Shown: positions 40,489-50,080 of the stretch, piece after piece
Layout of the letters: each line of letters starts with the position of its first letter
How positions within the stretch are numbered: position 1 is the stretch's first letter
Assembly (NCBI GenBank): GCA_949358305.1
Contig: OX442321.1
Location: forward strand, 3,869,605-3,933,604
Origin: Strigamia acuminata
Taxonomy: Eukaryota; Arthropoda; Chilopoda; Geophilomorpha; Linotaeniidae
Direction of reading: 5' to 3'
DNA: 64,000 bases
The notes under the pieces: generated by a model
The model's input: only the letters and a program-made list of their open reading frames with translations
Told to the model about the DNA's origin: nothing
Database searches by the model: none
Program-made: the position numbers and the translations under genes

Positions 40489-42228
40489 TGTGATGATTAC
40501 AAATCCGTATTTATCAATGTTCACAATAGATGGCGCTGTTTACCAAACGCGCGTAATTCAAAACTCGATAAAACTAAAAGTGTGATAAATAATTATTTAG
40601 ACACAGTGAATAAAATATAACTATTTTATTCGATATAAACTAAGTATTATTTACTTGACAATGTTGATTCTATCGAATCAATATCCACATTACTTACCTG
40701 TCGAAGGGAACCAATCGGACCCTTCCGGACCCCAACTGGGCCCATCTGGACATAGTCATATATTAGGTCCGGCCTAGTGACCCACGAATCCGCCGATTCG
40801 TACGCTGATTGGCTGTTGCCAACCTAGTAGTTCTACAGAACTATATAAGCATCAGTTTCTCACCCACTCTCCCCCTGGCTTGATAACTGTAAATGTCTGT
40901 AATTGAATTGTTGTTATCGTTTGATTTCACTTTCTTATCGACACATCAGGCCACCTCAGCTCTCCACAATCGGTATTCATTACTATTGTTATTGTTGTTG
41001 TAGGGCCTTTTCGGGAAGGCTAACTCCGGTAATAGACATGCATTCGCATGAAATGGCCCCGTAACGTTAGCCAGCTGTTCTACGGGACAGTAGGATTTCG
41101 TACGGTGGCTTAATATAACGGTCGTATACAGTACGACCTTGCTAAATGAAAGTAGGTCCCTCAGCTAACTGGCCACAGTCCGCTGCAGGATGGTTGTTGT
41201 AGACAGCCCACGCGGGTTCCCGTCTTTTTTTACGATTGGTCCTTCCGCACGTTAAAAGTCGGTAAAGGCCTAATGCACAGGTGACACGCCGGGTTGGTAG
41301 CCCGTGAGTAATATCTTCAAGATGTTGCGATAAATAACTACCTGGATAATGGTAATCCAACGGCAGTGGCCGATTAATATTTTACCCGGTGCTCGATCAA
41401 TGGATCCCGTCATCGTAAGGCATGCTGGCGGATGGAGGAGTCAAATTCTCCCGCGATGGTTCTCTCGACCGTCGTGACGGTCCCCGCCCCATTGTACCCT
41501 CCGGGTTAGTAACCCGTGAATGATATAAAATATATCGTGTTAAACAAATTACTCGGGCATTGGTAATCCTGTATTGGCAATATCTTTTTATACCGGTAAG
41601 TCCATAGAAATGTTTACCTGGTGGTTGGTACCACCGATAGCGAGTTAAAGCACACAATTAAATACTCGGCGCCTGATCACGAGATCTTGTCGTCGTAAGG
41701 CATGCTGGCGGATGGAGTCTCAACAACTCCCGCGACGTTCTCTCAATTGTCGTGACGGTCCCCGCCCAATTAATATTTATACAACAATTCATTTGTTGTA
41801 TTCCACTAATTACTTTACTTTTATTCATTTGGAACATGGAATATTCTGCTGAATATTCCTACTTATGCGAAGGACTCTTCGCATTATTAGATACTCAAGC
41901 TGCGGACCAAATACGTCTCCGTAGCGATATTTGTGACGATGCCGCAAGTCAGCCGTATCCCTTTGGCTTCGCCCGGATCCTCAACCAGTTGATGCCGCCC
42001 GTTTACACGCGTCGAGAACCCAATTATGTTATCATTAATATTTAGTAATAAATATGTTAGGTCACACTAAAACTGTAAGTTATTTCTATTCGATCACGTA
42101 TTCATGTCGGTAAAGGCTTCCGTAGCTTATCTCGGTTAGGTTGTTGCTAAACTTAGCAACGTCTTGTATAAACCGAATTATCTATCTCAAAAGGACTAAT
42201 AAATTAGCCCAAAAGTAGAATCGTCACA
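40489..42228 (+). repeat. 5' LTR of element D, 1740 bp
   Basis: It starts TGTGATGATT and ends GTCACA. A TATA box (TATATAAG, 40842-40849) marks a likely transcription start near 40870, leaving a long transcribed R-U5 part. That part contains two imperfect internal duplications: CCGGGTT(G/A)GTA blocks at 41289 and 41501, and GGCATGCTGGCGGATGGAG blocks near 41420 and 41700. It also has AATAAA near 42043 and a strong splice donor GTAAGT at 42075. Confidence 0.9.
41836..42045 (+). CDS. Small ORF within the LTR of element D, 69 residues
   Basis: The ATG at 41836 opens MEYSAEYSYLCEGLFALL and so on to 42045. The same ORF is present without change in the second LTR (59824-60033). It lies downstream of the predicted start of transcription, so it is in the mRNA leader. 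It may be a real small protein, an upstream ORF that tunes gag translation, or chance. I recognise no family. Confidence 0.3.
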   Translation: MEYSAEYSYLCEGLFALLDTQAADQIRLRSDICDDAASQPYPFGFARILNQLMPPVYTRREPNYVIINI

Positions 42229-42392
42229 AGTGGAGGTTCTACCGAGATAGGCTGCCTAAATTTAAAATAAATTTTGAAGTTTTTCGTGTGTTTATGAGAA
42301 TTCGGAAATGTGCTTGCGGTGATAAAATTTCAAATGAAATTTTTTGTGTGACAGAACCCATGTTTTGTTTAATGTTCTTCTTCTTTTTATAG
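42075..42392 (+). other. Predicted leader intron across the LTR end of element D
   Basis: The donor ACT|GTAAGT is at 42075 and the acceptor TTCTTCTTCTTTTTATAG| ends at 42392, with a long pyrimidine tract. The 318 bp removed include the LTR end and the first primer binding site but leave the second one. The same sequence exists in copy E (60063-60380). Confidence 0.45.
42231..42248 (+). other. Primer binding site 1 of element D (tRNA-Gln)
   Basis: TGGAGGTTCTACCGAGAT lies 2 nt after the LTR end. It is the complement of a tRNA-Gln 3' end with one G-U-compatible mismatch, from memory of the tRNA. Confidence 0.75.
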
Positions 42393-42416
42393 GAATCTCG
42401 TTAGAACCGTCACAAG

Positions 42417-42434
42417 TGGAGGTTCTACCGAGAT
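42417..42434 (+). other. Primer binding site 2 (duplicate) of element D
   Basis: It is identical to the site at 42231, and it too is preceded by CGTCACAAG. The duplicated block is about 70 bp long and is repeated at a distance of 186 bp. The same pair occurs in copy E at 60219 and 60405. Confidence 0.8.
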
Positions 42435-42706
42435 AGGCTGCCAAATTTTAAATAAAATTTGAAGTTTTGCATGTCTATGATGAATTCGAGTAGTGTAACG
42501 TTTATGGTGATTTTTGTGTGTAAAAATAAATTTCGTTTGAGATTTATAAGTGTTTAATATATTTTATTTTTGTCTTAAATTTTGTTGAAAAGATAATAAG
42601 TGTAACTCACTTTGTTCTTTATTCTCCGCCGTGGAAATTATACGTTTTAACAAAATAATAATTTCTACCGCGTGGTCAGGCCTAAAGGCCCAACCCCGAG
42701 AATGGG

Positions 42707-43314
42707 TGTAGATTCCAATCGCTTTTAGTTGGTCTTCTTAAAGTCTCTGGCTTCTTTGTAATTTAAATGTATGTTTTGGAAATAAAATCTGCAGCTTGCT
42801 TCCACCATGAATTTTGTACACTCACTGGGGTTGGACTTTATTGTCTTCAAAAAGATATATACAAAACGCTCCTATTGGAGCACCACTAATCCGATAATTG
42901 GCTTCAGCTGCATTCCTAGAAGGAGAGCTGAAGCCAGGTCATGTGACAATAATCAAACCCTCTTTAAATAAAAGGTTAATGACACCAAAATGTGAAAGAT
43001 AAACATGTTAAAATTGAATACAAATATCAAATTGAATTTCACAGAATAATAAATGATAGAACATTAAAAGGAATATATCCAAATCAAAATATATAAATCA
43101 AATAAAATGACATTAAAATACTAGAATAATTGAATAAAAAATACACAAACACCAATGCAAAGTTATCAAGTTAGGAAATATAAAATGAAATGAATAAAAC
43201 TGAAATATTACATCAAAGGAAGTAAAAACACACAAATATTAAATGTAGGATAAAAATAACAAATAAAATCAACACATTAAAGGGAATGTGAACAGTAAAA
43301 CGCCAGTTTTCACA
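42707..43314 (-). repeat. 3' LTR of the BEL element
   Basis: It matches 48623-49237 apart from a 7-bp indel near the AAAATA(ACAAAAT) segment and one substitution. The coding frame ends just inside it at 43310. Confidence 0.95.
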
Positions 43315-46300
43315 CTCCCCCCGCGCCGATCTCACTTTGAACTTCCAAATGGACCAAACGCTGAATCGGACGCCTCAACTTAGCCCCACCCGAAGTAACA
43401 AGCTCGCATGATCGGACTTTGCCATCTCTTCCAACGCGCACTTCAGTAATACGGCCCATCTTCCACTGGAGCCGGGGTCGGCCTTGTTCTTCAACCAACA
43501 CGACGTCGCCTGCTTTCAATTCGAGGAGTCCCGACTTTCCAGACTGTGTTTTCAAATCTGTTAGGTATTCTTTTTGCCAACGACTCCAAAAAGAAAGCAG
43601 GGTTCTTTGACGATGACGCCATTGTCGGATAAAAACTTCTTGTGTCGGCTCGATTTGGTTGATGTAACTAGGGTTCGGCAAGAATGTAACTCTTTCTCCC
43701 GTCAAGAAATGGGCAGGAGTTAGGCTTTCAGGTTCATCGGGCTTCTCATAAACGTAGGTTAGCGGACGATGATTCAACACAGCTTCCACTTGGGTGAGGA
43801 GAGTGTTCAATTGGAAAAAGTTTAATGATGCAGTCCTAATAATTTTCTTTAAGCAGGATTTGACTGTCTTCACCATCCTTTCCCAAAATCCCCCCCACCA
43901 CGGGCTATGTTCAACTATAAACTTCCAATTGATCCCCTTGTTGCATAGATAATTCTTGAACGACTCATCCTTGGTATTGTTCAATAATGCAGCCAATTCT
44001 TTGTTGGTACGGCGAAAAGTTGTCCCGTTGTCGCTATATAATGTCTTTGGTAGTCCACGGCGACTCACAAATCGTTCGAACGCGTCGACAAAATCAGGTG
44101 TGTTGAGCGAGGGCACCAATTCGAGATGCACCGCTCGGATGTTAGCACAAGTAAACAATGCGATGTATGCCTTTGTTTTGCGTCCTCTTATGTACAGGGG
44201 TCCCGCGAAGTCGACTCCTGTGACCGCAAATGGCTCGCAACGGGTGATTCTGTCAAATGGCAGCAATCCGGGTGATTCTTGCATCAATTTTCCCTGCACC
44301 TTCTTGCACGTGATACATCGACTTAATGTTGACTTCAAGGTTCTCCTTGCGGCTGGTGTCCAGTATGATTCTCTAAATTGGGCGAGCGTTGCTGTCAAGC
44401 CGCAGTGGAGAACCTGGGAATGAGAATGCGAAAATATTAGTTTGGTCAATTCGCATTTTTGTGGTAACACGATAGGTTGTGTTGCTGTTTGTTCATCTTT
44501 GGAGGTTTGTAGTCTGGTCCTCAGTCTCATTACTCCATTTGCATCGATGAACGGGTTGAGCAGCTTTAATTTGGATGCTGCCATCAATGGTTTCCCCTCG
44601 GTCAGTTGCTTCATTTCTGCGGCGTAGTGTTGCCGTTGTGAAGCGATGATCAATTTTTGCTTTGCCGTCACGAGTTCCTCTGCATTCAAAACCCCTTGTT
44701 GACGATGTCCGCTGTCTGCTTTTTGTTTTGAGTTGTGTGCAAAACGATAGCACCAGGCCCACACTCGACATGTGCGTAAATATGACCTGGAAATTGGAAA
44801 TGCAAAATTTTGATTATTTTGTTGAACTGCATTCGCATGGGTTTCTCCGCTTGGCTCTTCCTGATCGTCAACTTCACTGTCTAATTCGTCTGGGTCTATG
44901 GGTAATTCTATCTTATTATTTGGCCAGTTCTCTTGTTCTTCACTTAGCCATTTTGGCCCTTTCCACCACAGTTCGTCATTTGTTAGCTCCGCTGCATCAA
45001 TGCCTCTTGTCAGTCGATCGGCTGGATTTTCCGGGCCCGCGACGTGTTTCCATGCCTTTACATGCGATTTTTCTCTGATTTCGATCGCCCGGTTGTTTAT
45101 AAATGTTGGTGGTCGCTTGGATGTGTTTGTTATCCAATGCAAGCAGATCTGACTGTCGGTCCAGTAATGGTATCGGTTGCAGTCCATCACCTCTATTAAT
45201 TGGTCTCTGAGGCGTACTGCAAGAAGGGCGCCCATTAGTTCTAGCTTGGGCAGCGTCAATGGTTTTACTGGAGCCACTCTAGATTTAGAAAATAAAAAAC
45301 TTATTATTATTAAATTTTCTTCCTTTCTGCGCATATAAGCCACAGCGCCATAAGCTCTCGGGCTGGCGTCGCAGAATATGTGAATCTCGTTTTCTTGATG
45401 TGGTTTAAATCCAATCCATCTTGGCAGTTGGACTTCTCTCAATTTGGGGACTTGATTCGCCCATTTTTTCCAAGTTTCTTGCATTTCTTCATTTAATTTC
45501 TCGTCCCACTTCAGGTTTCTTAGCCACAAGGTTTGGAAAAAAATCTTTGCCGTAATGGTAAATGGACTTGCGAATCCCAATGGATCGAAAATTTGTGCAG
45601 TCATGCGGATGACTTCTCGTTTAGTGATTTGGTTGGTTTTGACGTCGTCTGTAATTTCCACAGCAAGGCTTATTTGGTCTGTGTTTGGACTCCATCGTAA
45701 TCCCAAAACTTTGGTTTCGTCATCGTTCATCAGATCGCAGTCGGATGGGACTTCTTGTCGCATTATTGCTCGCAATTTGGTCGAATTTGTCTGCCATTTT
45801 ACAAACTCCATTCCCGCTGCGGCCATGATGATGCGCGCTTGTCGAAAAATTTCTTCCGCCTTTTCCTCATTGTCCAGTGAGGAAATCAAATCGTCCATAT
45901 AGAGAAACTGATGTATAAATTCGACAGCTTGTGGAAATTCGTCCTTAAACTTCTCCAGGTGGTGCTTTATGGTCGCACTCAGCAGGAATGGGCTGGGGGC
46001 AGCGCCAAACAGCACTCGAGTTTGTCTCAAAATCTTGATTATTGCTCGTCCAATTCCGTCCCACATCTCATCGATCCAAAAAAAACGAGTTGCATCGCGA
46101 TCCCTCATGGCAATCTCTATTTGATGAAATGCTTTCTTGATATCGGCTATTAATGCAAACTCATGAGTTCGAAACTTCAGCAAAATAAAAATCAAAGATG
46201 GGAGTAAATTGGCTCCCTTTGATAAACAGTCATTTAGAGACAATTGGCCCTTTTTATGTGAAGAAGCGTCGAATACTATTCGCAATTTGGTCGTCACTCG

Positions 46301-48577
46301 CTCTTCCTTGACCACAGGCCTATGTGGCATGTAGTAGACTGGACCAGGAGCTTCGCCCTTTGGCACCTCTTCAACAATGTTTTGCTCGATCTGCTCATCA
46401 ATGACTTTTTTATATTCGAGATATAAATTGGGCTGCTTACGGAAACGTCGCACCAGGTTGAGAAATCTCTGCTCGGCGATTTGATAATTGTCAGCAAGCT
46501 CCTCCGGATTCACGGTCCACGGCAGCTGGACGGAATAATGGCTCCCTGTCCAGTTGATGGTTTGGTTAAATTTTTTGACTATTTCCTCATCTCCCGTGGC
46601 GGTCATGGATTCATGCTGCACCCCAATCGATTCAAGCTCCCAAAAATTTCGTAACAGGTCATCTGTGGAAGGGACAATGGTTATTTTGTTGGCTTGTGTC
46701 GGCGACGCGATGAGCTGTGTCCCCTGCGTCGTTTGTCCGTGCAACGTCCATCCCAAAATTGTGTTTACAGCAGCCAAATTTTCCTCGATAAATTTGGATT
46801 GACCCGTGGTAATTTTATTGTAGTGGTCTACGCCAAGAAGAATGTCCACTTCGCTCGAATGTAAGGCGGCCTGTTTGCAGTTCACTTGGATTCCCAAGTC
46901 TCTCAATTTGTTGCTTAGCAAGGTGGTCGGAATTTCAGTTGGAGTGGTCGTGCATCGTGGCGTTTCAATTGCGTCGATTAATATGGCTGGAGATGTTCCA
47001 TTGATCGGTTGTATCTTCACTTGGACTCGGTTTCTCACTTCCATCTTGGGATGCTGACCAAAAGTGGCGAGGTTTATTTTCTCCGTGCCCAATTTTTTCA
47101 ATTTCAGTTTTTGAGCCACGTCAGCGCGGATAAATGTGCGCTGTGCTCCGCCATCGATGTAGCAGACGCCCTTGGTTTGCAGCTTCTCTCCGCTCAATTG
47201 TGCCATCTGGATCATCAAAAATTCAACAGCTGGTCGATTTACGCTGACAACTGCATTTTGTTTGATTTCAGTCACTTCAATCTGTCTGCCGGAATTCGAA
47301 TCGTTGGTCGCCGTCGATTTTGGCTTGGTGCACAAATATGTGTGGTGCTGTCCCTCGCATCGAAAGCACTTCATTGATGTGCGGCATTCTTTGGTCGGGT
47401 GCGGTGTTCGTCCGAGACACCGAAAACAAACGTTTTTTGCTTTTAATTTCGCCATTCGTTCCTCGGCGTTGAGTGGGCAGACTTTTCGATCATGGCTCTT
47501 CGATTCGCAAAATTGGCAGGTCTTGACTGCAATCGACATCATTGACGCGGAGCTTTCTTGGACTCTTTTGTCTCTCTTGTCGAATCGTTTCTTCTCCTTC
47601 TTGAAGCTCGGGGCGTCGGGAGTCGCATTCGATTTTTGATGTGATGCAGTCTGTTTTGATTGGCTCGCCATCATTTCGTATTGCGCTTCTTTCGTCACGA
47701 AATCGTGCAGCCACTTCATGAGGCGGGGAACCGATCGTTCTGCAGCGTTCTCTCGATCGTACTCACGCATCAGTGCTCGTGGGATTGCCGTGGCCAGCGT
47801 GGGAAACAGTGTTCTTTGGTACTCCTCGAGGTTCACGTCGATATTGCTTAAATTTTCAATGTTTATTTCGACGTGGCGATGCAAACGCTGCAGCCCAGCT
47901 TGATCTTTCTCGTCCTTCACTGCAGGTAAAACAGACAAATTATTTATGAATCGGTTTTCCAACAAAATTTTATCGCCGTATTTTCTTTTTAAGCGATCAA
48001 TTGCGACCAGGTAATTTGGTTCGGTAATTTCTAACGCTTTGATGTCATTCAAAGCGTCCCCGTGCAGATACGTGCGCAGGTGAAGTAATTTGTTTATATT
48101 GTCCAACTGTGCATCGTCTCCATACTGCACGCTAAATGTTCTCCAGAACCCACTCCAATCCTCTGGCCGCCTACCGTCAAATTTTGGCACTTCCAACGGT
48201 TTTCGTTTTATAAAATTGTTAATTGTTGGATTCAATGGTAGCGGTAAATTTTGAGGCACAGCGGGCTGAACTGGATAATTCCGAGCAGTGTACGTCATAA
48301 TGGCGGCTCTAGTTGATGCAGCGCGGTCCTCTATGGCGTCGATCGCGTTGCTCACCTCGTCCACCTCAAGGTCACTTTTTGCCAAGTCCATGGCCAAATC
48401 ACTGGCTTTTGTAACGCGGAGCATTTTGCCCGCCAGTTGATCTGTCCAGATGCTGAGCACGTCTTTGGTCACCACCGGCACGCCAGCAAAGGCAGTTGTA
48501 ATGGCGGCCATTAATGTCTCTGCAGCCTGGATGGCTGTGGTCAAGGCCCTTCTTTTCAATTCAAATTTCGGAGGCAT
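43310..48577 (-). CDS. gag-pol: BEL/Pao Gag-Pol polyprotein, about 1755 residues, intact
   Basis: The start is the ATG at 48575-48577 (MPPKFELKRR); an upstream frame through the primer site and LTR has no ATG. The Gag part has the Pao-type N-terminal domain (DUF1759-like; PKFDGRRPEDWSGFWRTF), then tandem zinc knuckles (CQFCESKSHDRKVC, CFRCLGRTPHPTKEC, CFRCEGQHHTYLC) near residues 355-420. Protease has YIDGGAQRTFI near 470. RT has FLYMDDLISSL near 890, and the Pao RNase H region has IHIFCDASPRAYGAVAYM. Integrase has a zinc finger (HCGLTATL, CITCKKVQ), a core with VDFAGPL, YSDNGTTF and the Glu in GGFWERMVK, and a C-terminal DUF5641-like domain. All in one frame, as normal for BEL, with no lesion seen. 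Confidence 0.95.
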   Translation of the reverse strand: MPPKFELKRRALTTAIQAAETLMAAITTAFAGVPVVTKDVLSIWTDQLAGKMLRVTKASDLAMDLAKSDLEVDEVSNAIDAIEDRAASTRAAIMTYTARNYPVQPAVPQNLPLPLNPTINNFIKRKPLEVPKFDGRRPEDWSGFWRTFSVQYGDDAQLDNINKLLHLRTYLHGDALNDIKALEITEPNYLVAIDRLKRKYGDKILLENRFINNLSVLPAVKDEKDQAGLQRLHRHVEINIENLSNIDVNLEEYQRTLFPTLATAIPRALMREYDRENAAERSVPRLMKWLHDFVTKEAQYEMMASQSKQTASHQKSNATPDAPSFKKEKKRFDKRDKRVQESSASMMSIAVKTCQFCESKSHDRKVCPLNAEERMAKLKAKNVCFRCLGRTPHPTKECRTSMKCFRCEGQHHTYLCTKPKSTATNDSNSGRQIEVTEIKQNAVVSVNRPAVEFLMIQMAQLSGEKLQTKGVCYIDGGAQRTFIRADVAQKLKLKKLGTEKINLATFGQHPKMEVRNRVQVKIQPINGTSPAILIDAIETPRCTTTPTEIPTTLLSNKLRDLGIQVNCKQAALHSSEVDILLGVDHYNKITTGQSKFIEENLAAVNTILGWTLHGQTTQGTQLIASPTQANKITIVPSTDDLLRNFWELESIGVQHESMTATGDEEIVKKFNQTINWTGSHYSVQLPWTVNPEELADNYQIAEQRFLNLVRRFRKQPNLYLEYKKVIDEQIEQNIVEEVPKGEAPGPVYYMPHRPVVKEERVTTKLRIVFDASSHKKGQLSLNDCLSKGANLLPSLIFILLKFRTHEFALIADIKKAFHQIEIAMRDRDATRFFWIDEMWDGIGRAIIKILRQTRVLFGAAPSPFLLSATIKHHLEKFKDEFPQAVEFIHQFLYMDDLISSLDNEEKAEEIFRQARIIMAAAGMEFVKWQTNSTKLRAIMRQEVPSDCDLMNDDETKVLGLRWSPNTDQISLAVEITDDVKTNQITKREVIRMTAQIFDPLGFASPFTITAKIFFQTLWLRNLKWDEKLNEEMQETWKKWANQVPKLREVQLPRWIGFKPHQENEIHIFCDASPRAYGAVAYMRRKEENLIIISFLFSKSRVAPVKPLTLPKLELMGALLAVRLRDQLIEVMDCNRYHYWTDSQICLHWITNTSKRPPTFINNRAIEIREKSHVKAWKHVAGPENPADRLTRGIDAAELTNDELWWKGPKWLSEEQENWPNNKIELPIDPDELDSEVDDQEEPSGETHANAVQQNNQNFAFPISRSYLRTCRVWAWCYRFAHNSKQKADSGHRQQGVLNAEELVTAKQKLIIASQRQHYAAEMKQLTEGKPLMAASKLKLLNPFIDANGVMRLRTRLQTSKDEQTATQPIVLPQKCELTKLIFSHSHSQVLHCGLTATLAQFRESYWTPAARRTLKSTLSRCITCKKVQGKLMQESPGLLPFDRITRCEPFAVTGVDFAGPLYIRGRKTKAYIALFTCANIRAVHLELVPSLNTPDFVDAFERFVSRRGLPKTLYSDNGTTFRRTNKELAALLNNTKDESFKNYLCNKGINWKFIVEHSPWWGGFWERMVKTVKSCLKKIIRTASLNFFQLNTLLTQVEAVLNHRPLTYVYEKPDEPESLTPAHFLTGERVTFLPNPSYINQIEPTQEVFIRQWRHRQRTLLSFWSRWQKEYLTDLKTQSGKSGLLELKAGDVVLVEEQGRPRLQWKMGRITEVRVGRDGKVRSCELVTSGGAKLRRPIQRLVHLEVQSEIGAGGV

Positions 48578-48601
48578 TTTTTTACTTGCAGTTTGGGGTA
48601 C

Positions 48602-48619
48602 TCCCGGGTTTCGGCACCA
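48602..48619 (-). other. Primer binding site of the BEL element (tRNA-Phe)
   Basis: On the minus strand TGGTGCCGAAACCCGGGA lies 3 nt after the 5' LTR. It is an exact complement of the 3' end of tRNA-Phe as I remember it. Confidence 0.8.
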
Positions 48620-48622
48620 AAA

Positions 48623-49237
48623 TGTAGATTCCAATCGCTTTTAGTTGGTCTTCTTAAAGTCTCTGGCTTCTTTGTAATTTAAATGTATGTTTTGGAAATA
48701 AAATCTGCAGCTTGCTTCCACCATGAATTTTGTACACTCACTGGGGTTGGACTTTATTGTCTTCAAAAAGATATATACAAAACACTCCTATTGGAGCACC
48801 ACTAATCCGATAATTGGCTTCAGCTGCATTCCTAGAAGGAGAGCTGAAGCCAGGTCATGTGACAATAATCAAACCCTCTTTAAATAAAAGGTTAATGACA
48901 CCAAAATGTGAAAGATAAACATGTTAAAATTGAATACAAATATCAAATTGAATTTCACAGAATAATAAATGATAGAACATTAAAAGGAATATATCCAAAT
49001 CAAAATATATAAATCAAATAAAATGACATTAAAATACTAGAATAATTGAATAAAAAATACACAAACACCAATGCAAAGTTATCAAGTTAGGAAATATAAA
49101 ATGAAATGAATAAAACTGAAATATTACATCAAAGGAAGTAAAAACACACAAATATTAAATGTAGGATAAAAATACAAAATAACAAATAAAATCAACACAT
49201 TAAAGGGAATGTGAACAGTAAAACGCCAGTTTTCACA
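48623..49237 (-). repeat. 5' LTR of the BEL element
   Basis: It is a 615-bp direct repeat of 42707-43314, bounded on the right by the ATGGG duplication. Confidence 0.95.
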
Positions 49238-50080
49238 ATGGGAGTCTTGCCCGAACTTGTTGAAGTTGATTCCGCGCGGGTAACGTCATTTTGTCATCGA
49301 CAATCGGACAAAACCACGCGGTCGGACCTAATTTTGAAAAGTCGACTTTTGATGGAATTCTTAAAGAATTCTATCAATTTAACAGTTGTTTTTTATTTTT
49401 AGAAATGTTTTTTACATGTATTTTGCTTGAGACTTCAAGTTAAACCTAAATTTATTTGCATAAATAAATTAGAAAGAAAATTGACATTTTCTCCTAGAAG
49501 TAAAATTTATATTTTATTTAGAATGGGTTTACCTTATTTTACAGACTTGATCTACATTAAAATGTTGGTTGAAAAACGTGATCTCAAGCCATTGAAATCG
49601 AATTTTATGAATGGAATACCATTCGGATTTCAGCGAAGAAGGATTCTCGCTGTTGTGTTGCCTAGCAACCCGTGTTGTGCAGAAAAGCCGTCGATTCAAA
49701 CGAATCGGCGCGTCTTTTGAAATTACGAGTTTTTAAAAAACTTTAAAAATTCCATAAAGGTGATCATTCATTTTTATTAAATAAATTTAATAATATTTTA
49801 GAGTACTTTGAAAAGTATTCATATTGTTTGTGACTACGTCATAACACTGGAATCTGTCAAGATTACGGTTCCACGAACTTAGTGATTTCCACCAATCTCG
49901 GATGAGATTGGACTCTCGCAAGATTAGCGTTGATACTTGACCAATCAGAGAGGTGTCTTGAAGTACCCATACTTCCTTTCGAATAGTGTGACCACTGCTT
50001 CGTTTGCGACCCTCCTGAACGTTTGCAACTTCATCGTTATCTCTCAGACTTAGGAAATTTTCTTAGTTTTAAGTTTAGTT
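49238..50080 (+). other. Leader of element D, part 2 (right of the BEL insertion)
   Basis: This continues the leader from 42706. It starts with ATGGG, the target duplication, which is also the start of a 54-codon upstream ORF (49238-49402, MGVLPELVEVDSARV). A second open stretch around 49523-49720 (MGLPYFTDLIYIKMLV) has an ATG but no known family. The same arrangement exists uninterrupted in copy E from 60690. The true gag ATG is at 50081. Confidence 0.6.

Larger units (their letters stand above)
42707..49237 (-). mobile_element. BEL/Pao LTR retrotransposon, apparently complete, 6.5 kb
   Basis: The LTRs are 608 bp (42707-43314) and 615 bp (48623-49237), TG to CA, differing by a 7-bp indel and one substitution noticed. 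ATGGG flanks both ends (42702-42706 and 49238-49242). A tRNA-Phe primer site and a purine tract (GCGGGGGGAG) are in place. A single uninterrupted polyprotein gene fills the interior. It is inserted in the leader of element D, opposite to D's direction, and is absent from copy E. All parts look functional. Confidence 0.95.

Noticed and set aside
41142-41657. Minus-strand ORFs in the LTR of element D (72 and 86 codons), repeated at 59130-59645
   Set aside because: They are antisense to the element, arise from duplicated palindromic blocks and match no family I know.
49427-49720. 97-codon ORF in the leader of D (and 60879-61172 in E)
   Set aside because: It has no family match and lies in the leader upstream of gag; conserved only because the two copies are near identical. 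Kept as a note, not as a gene.
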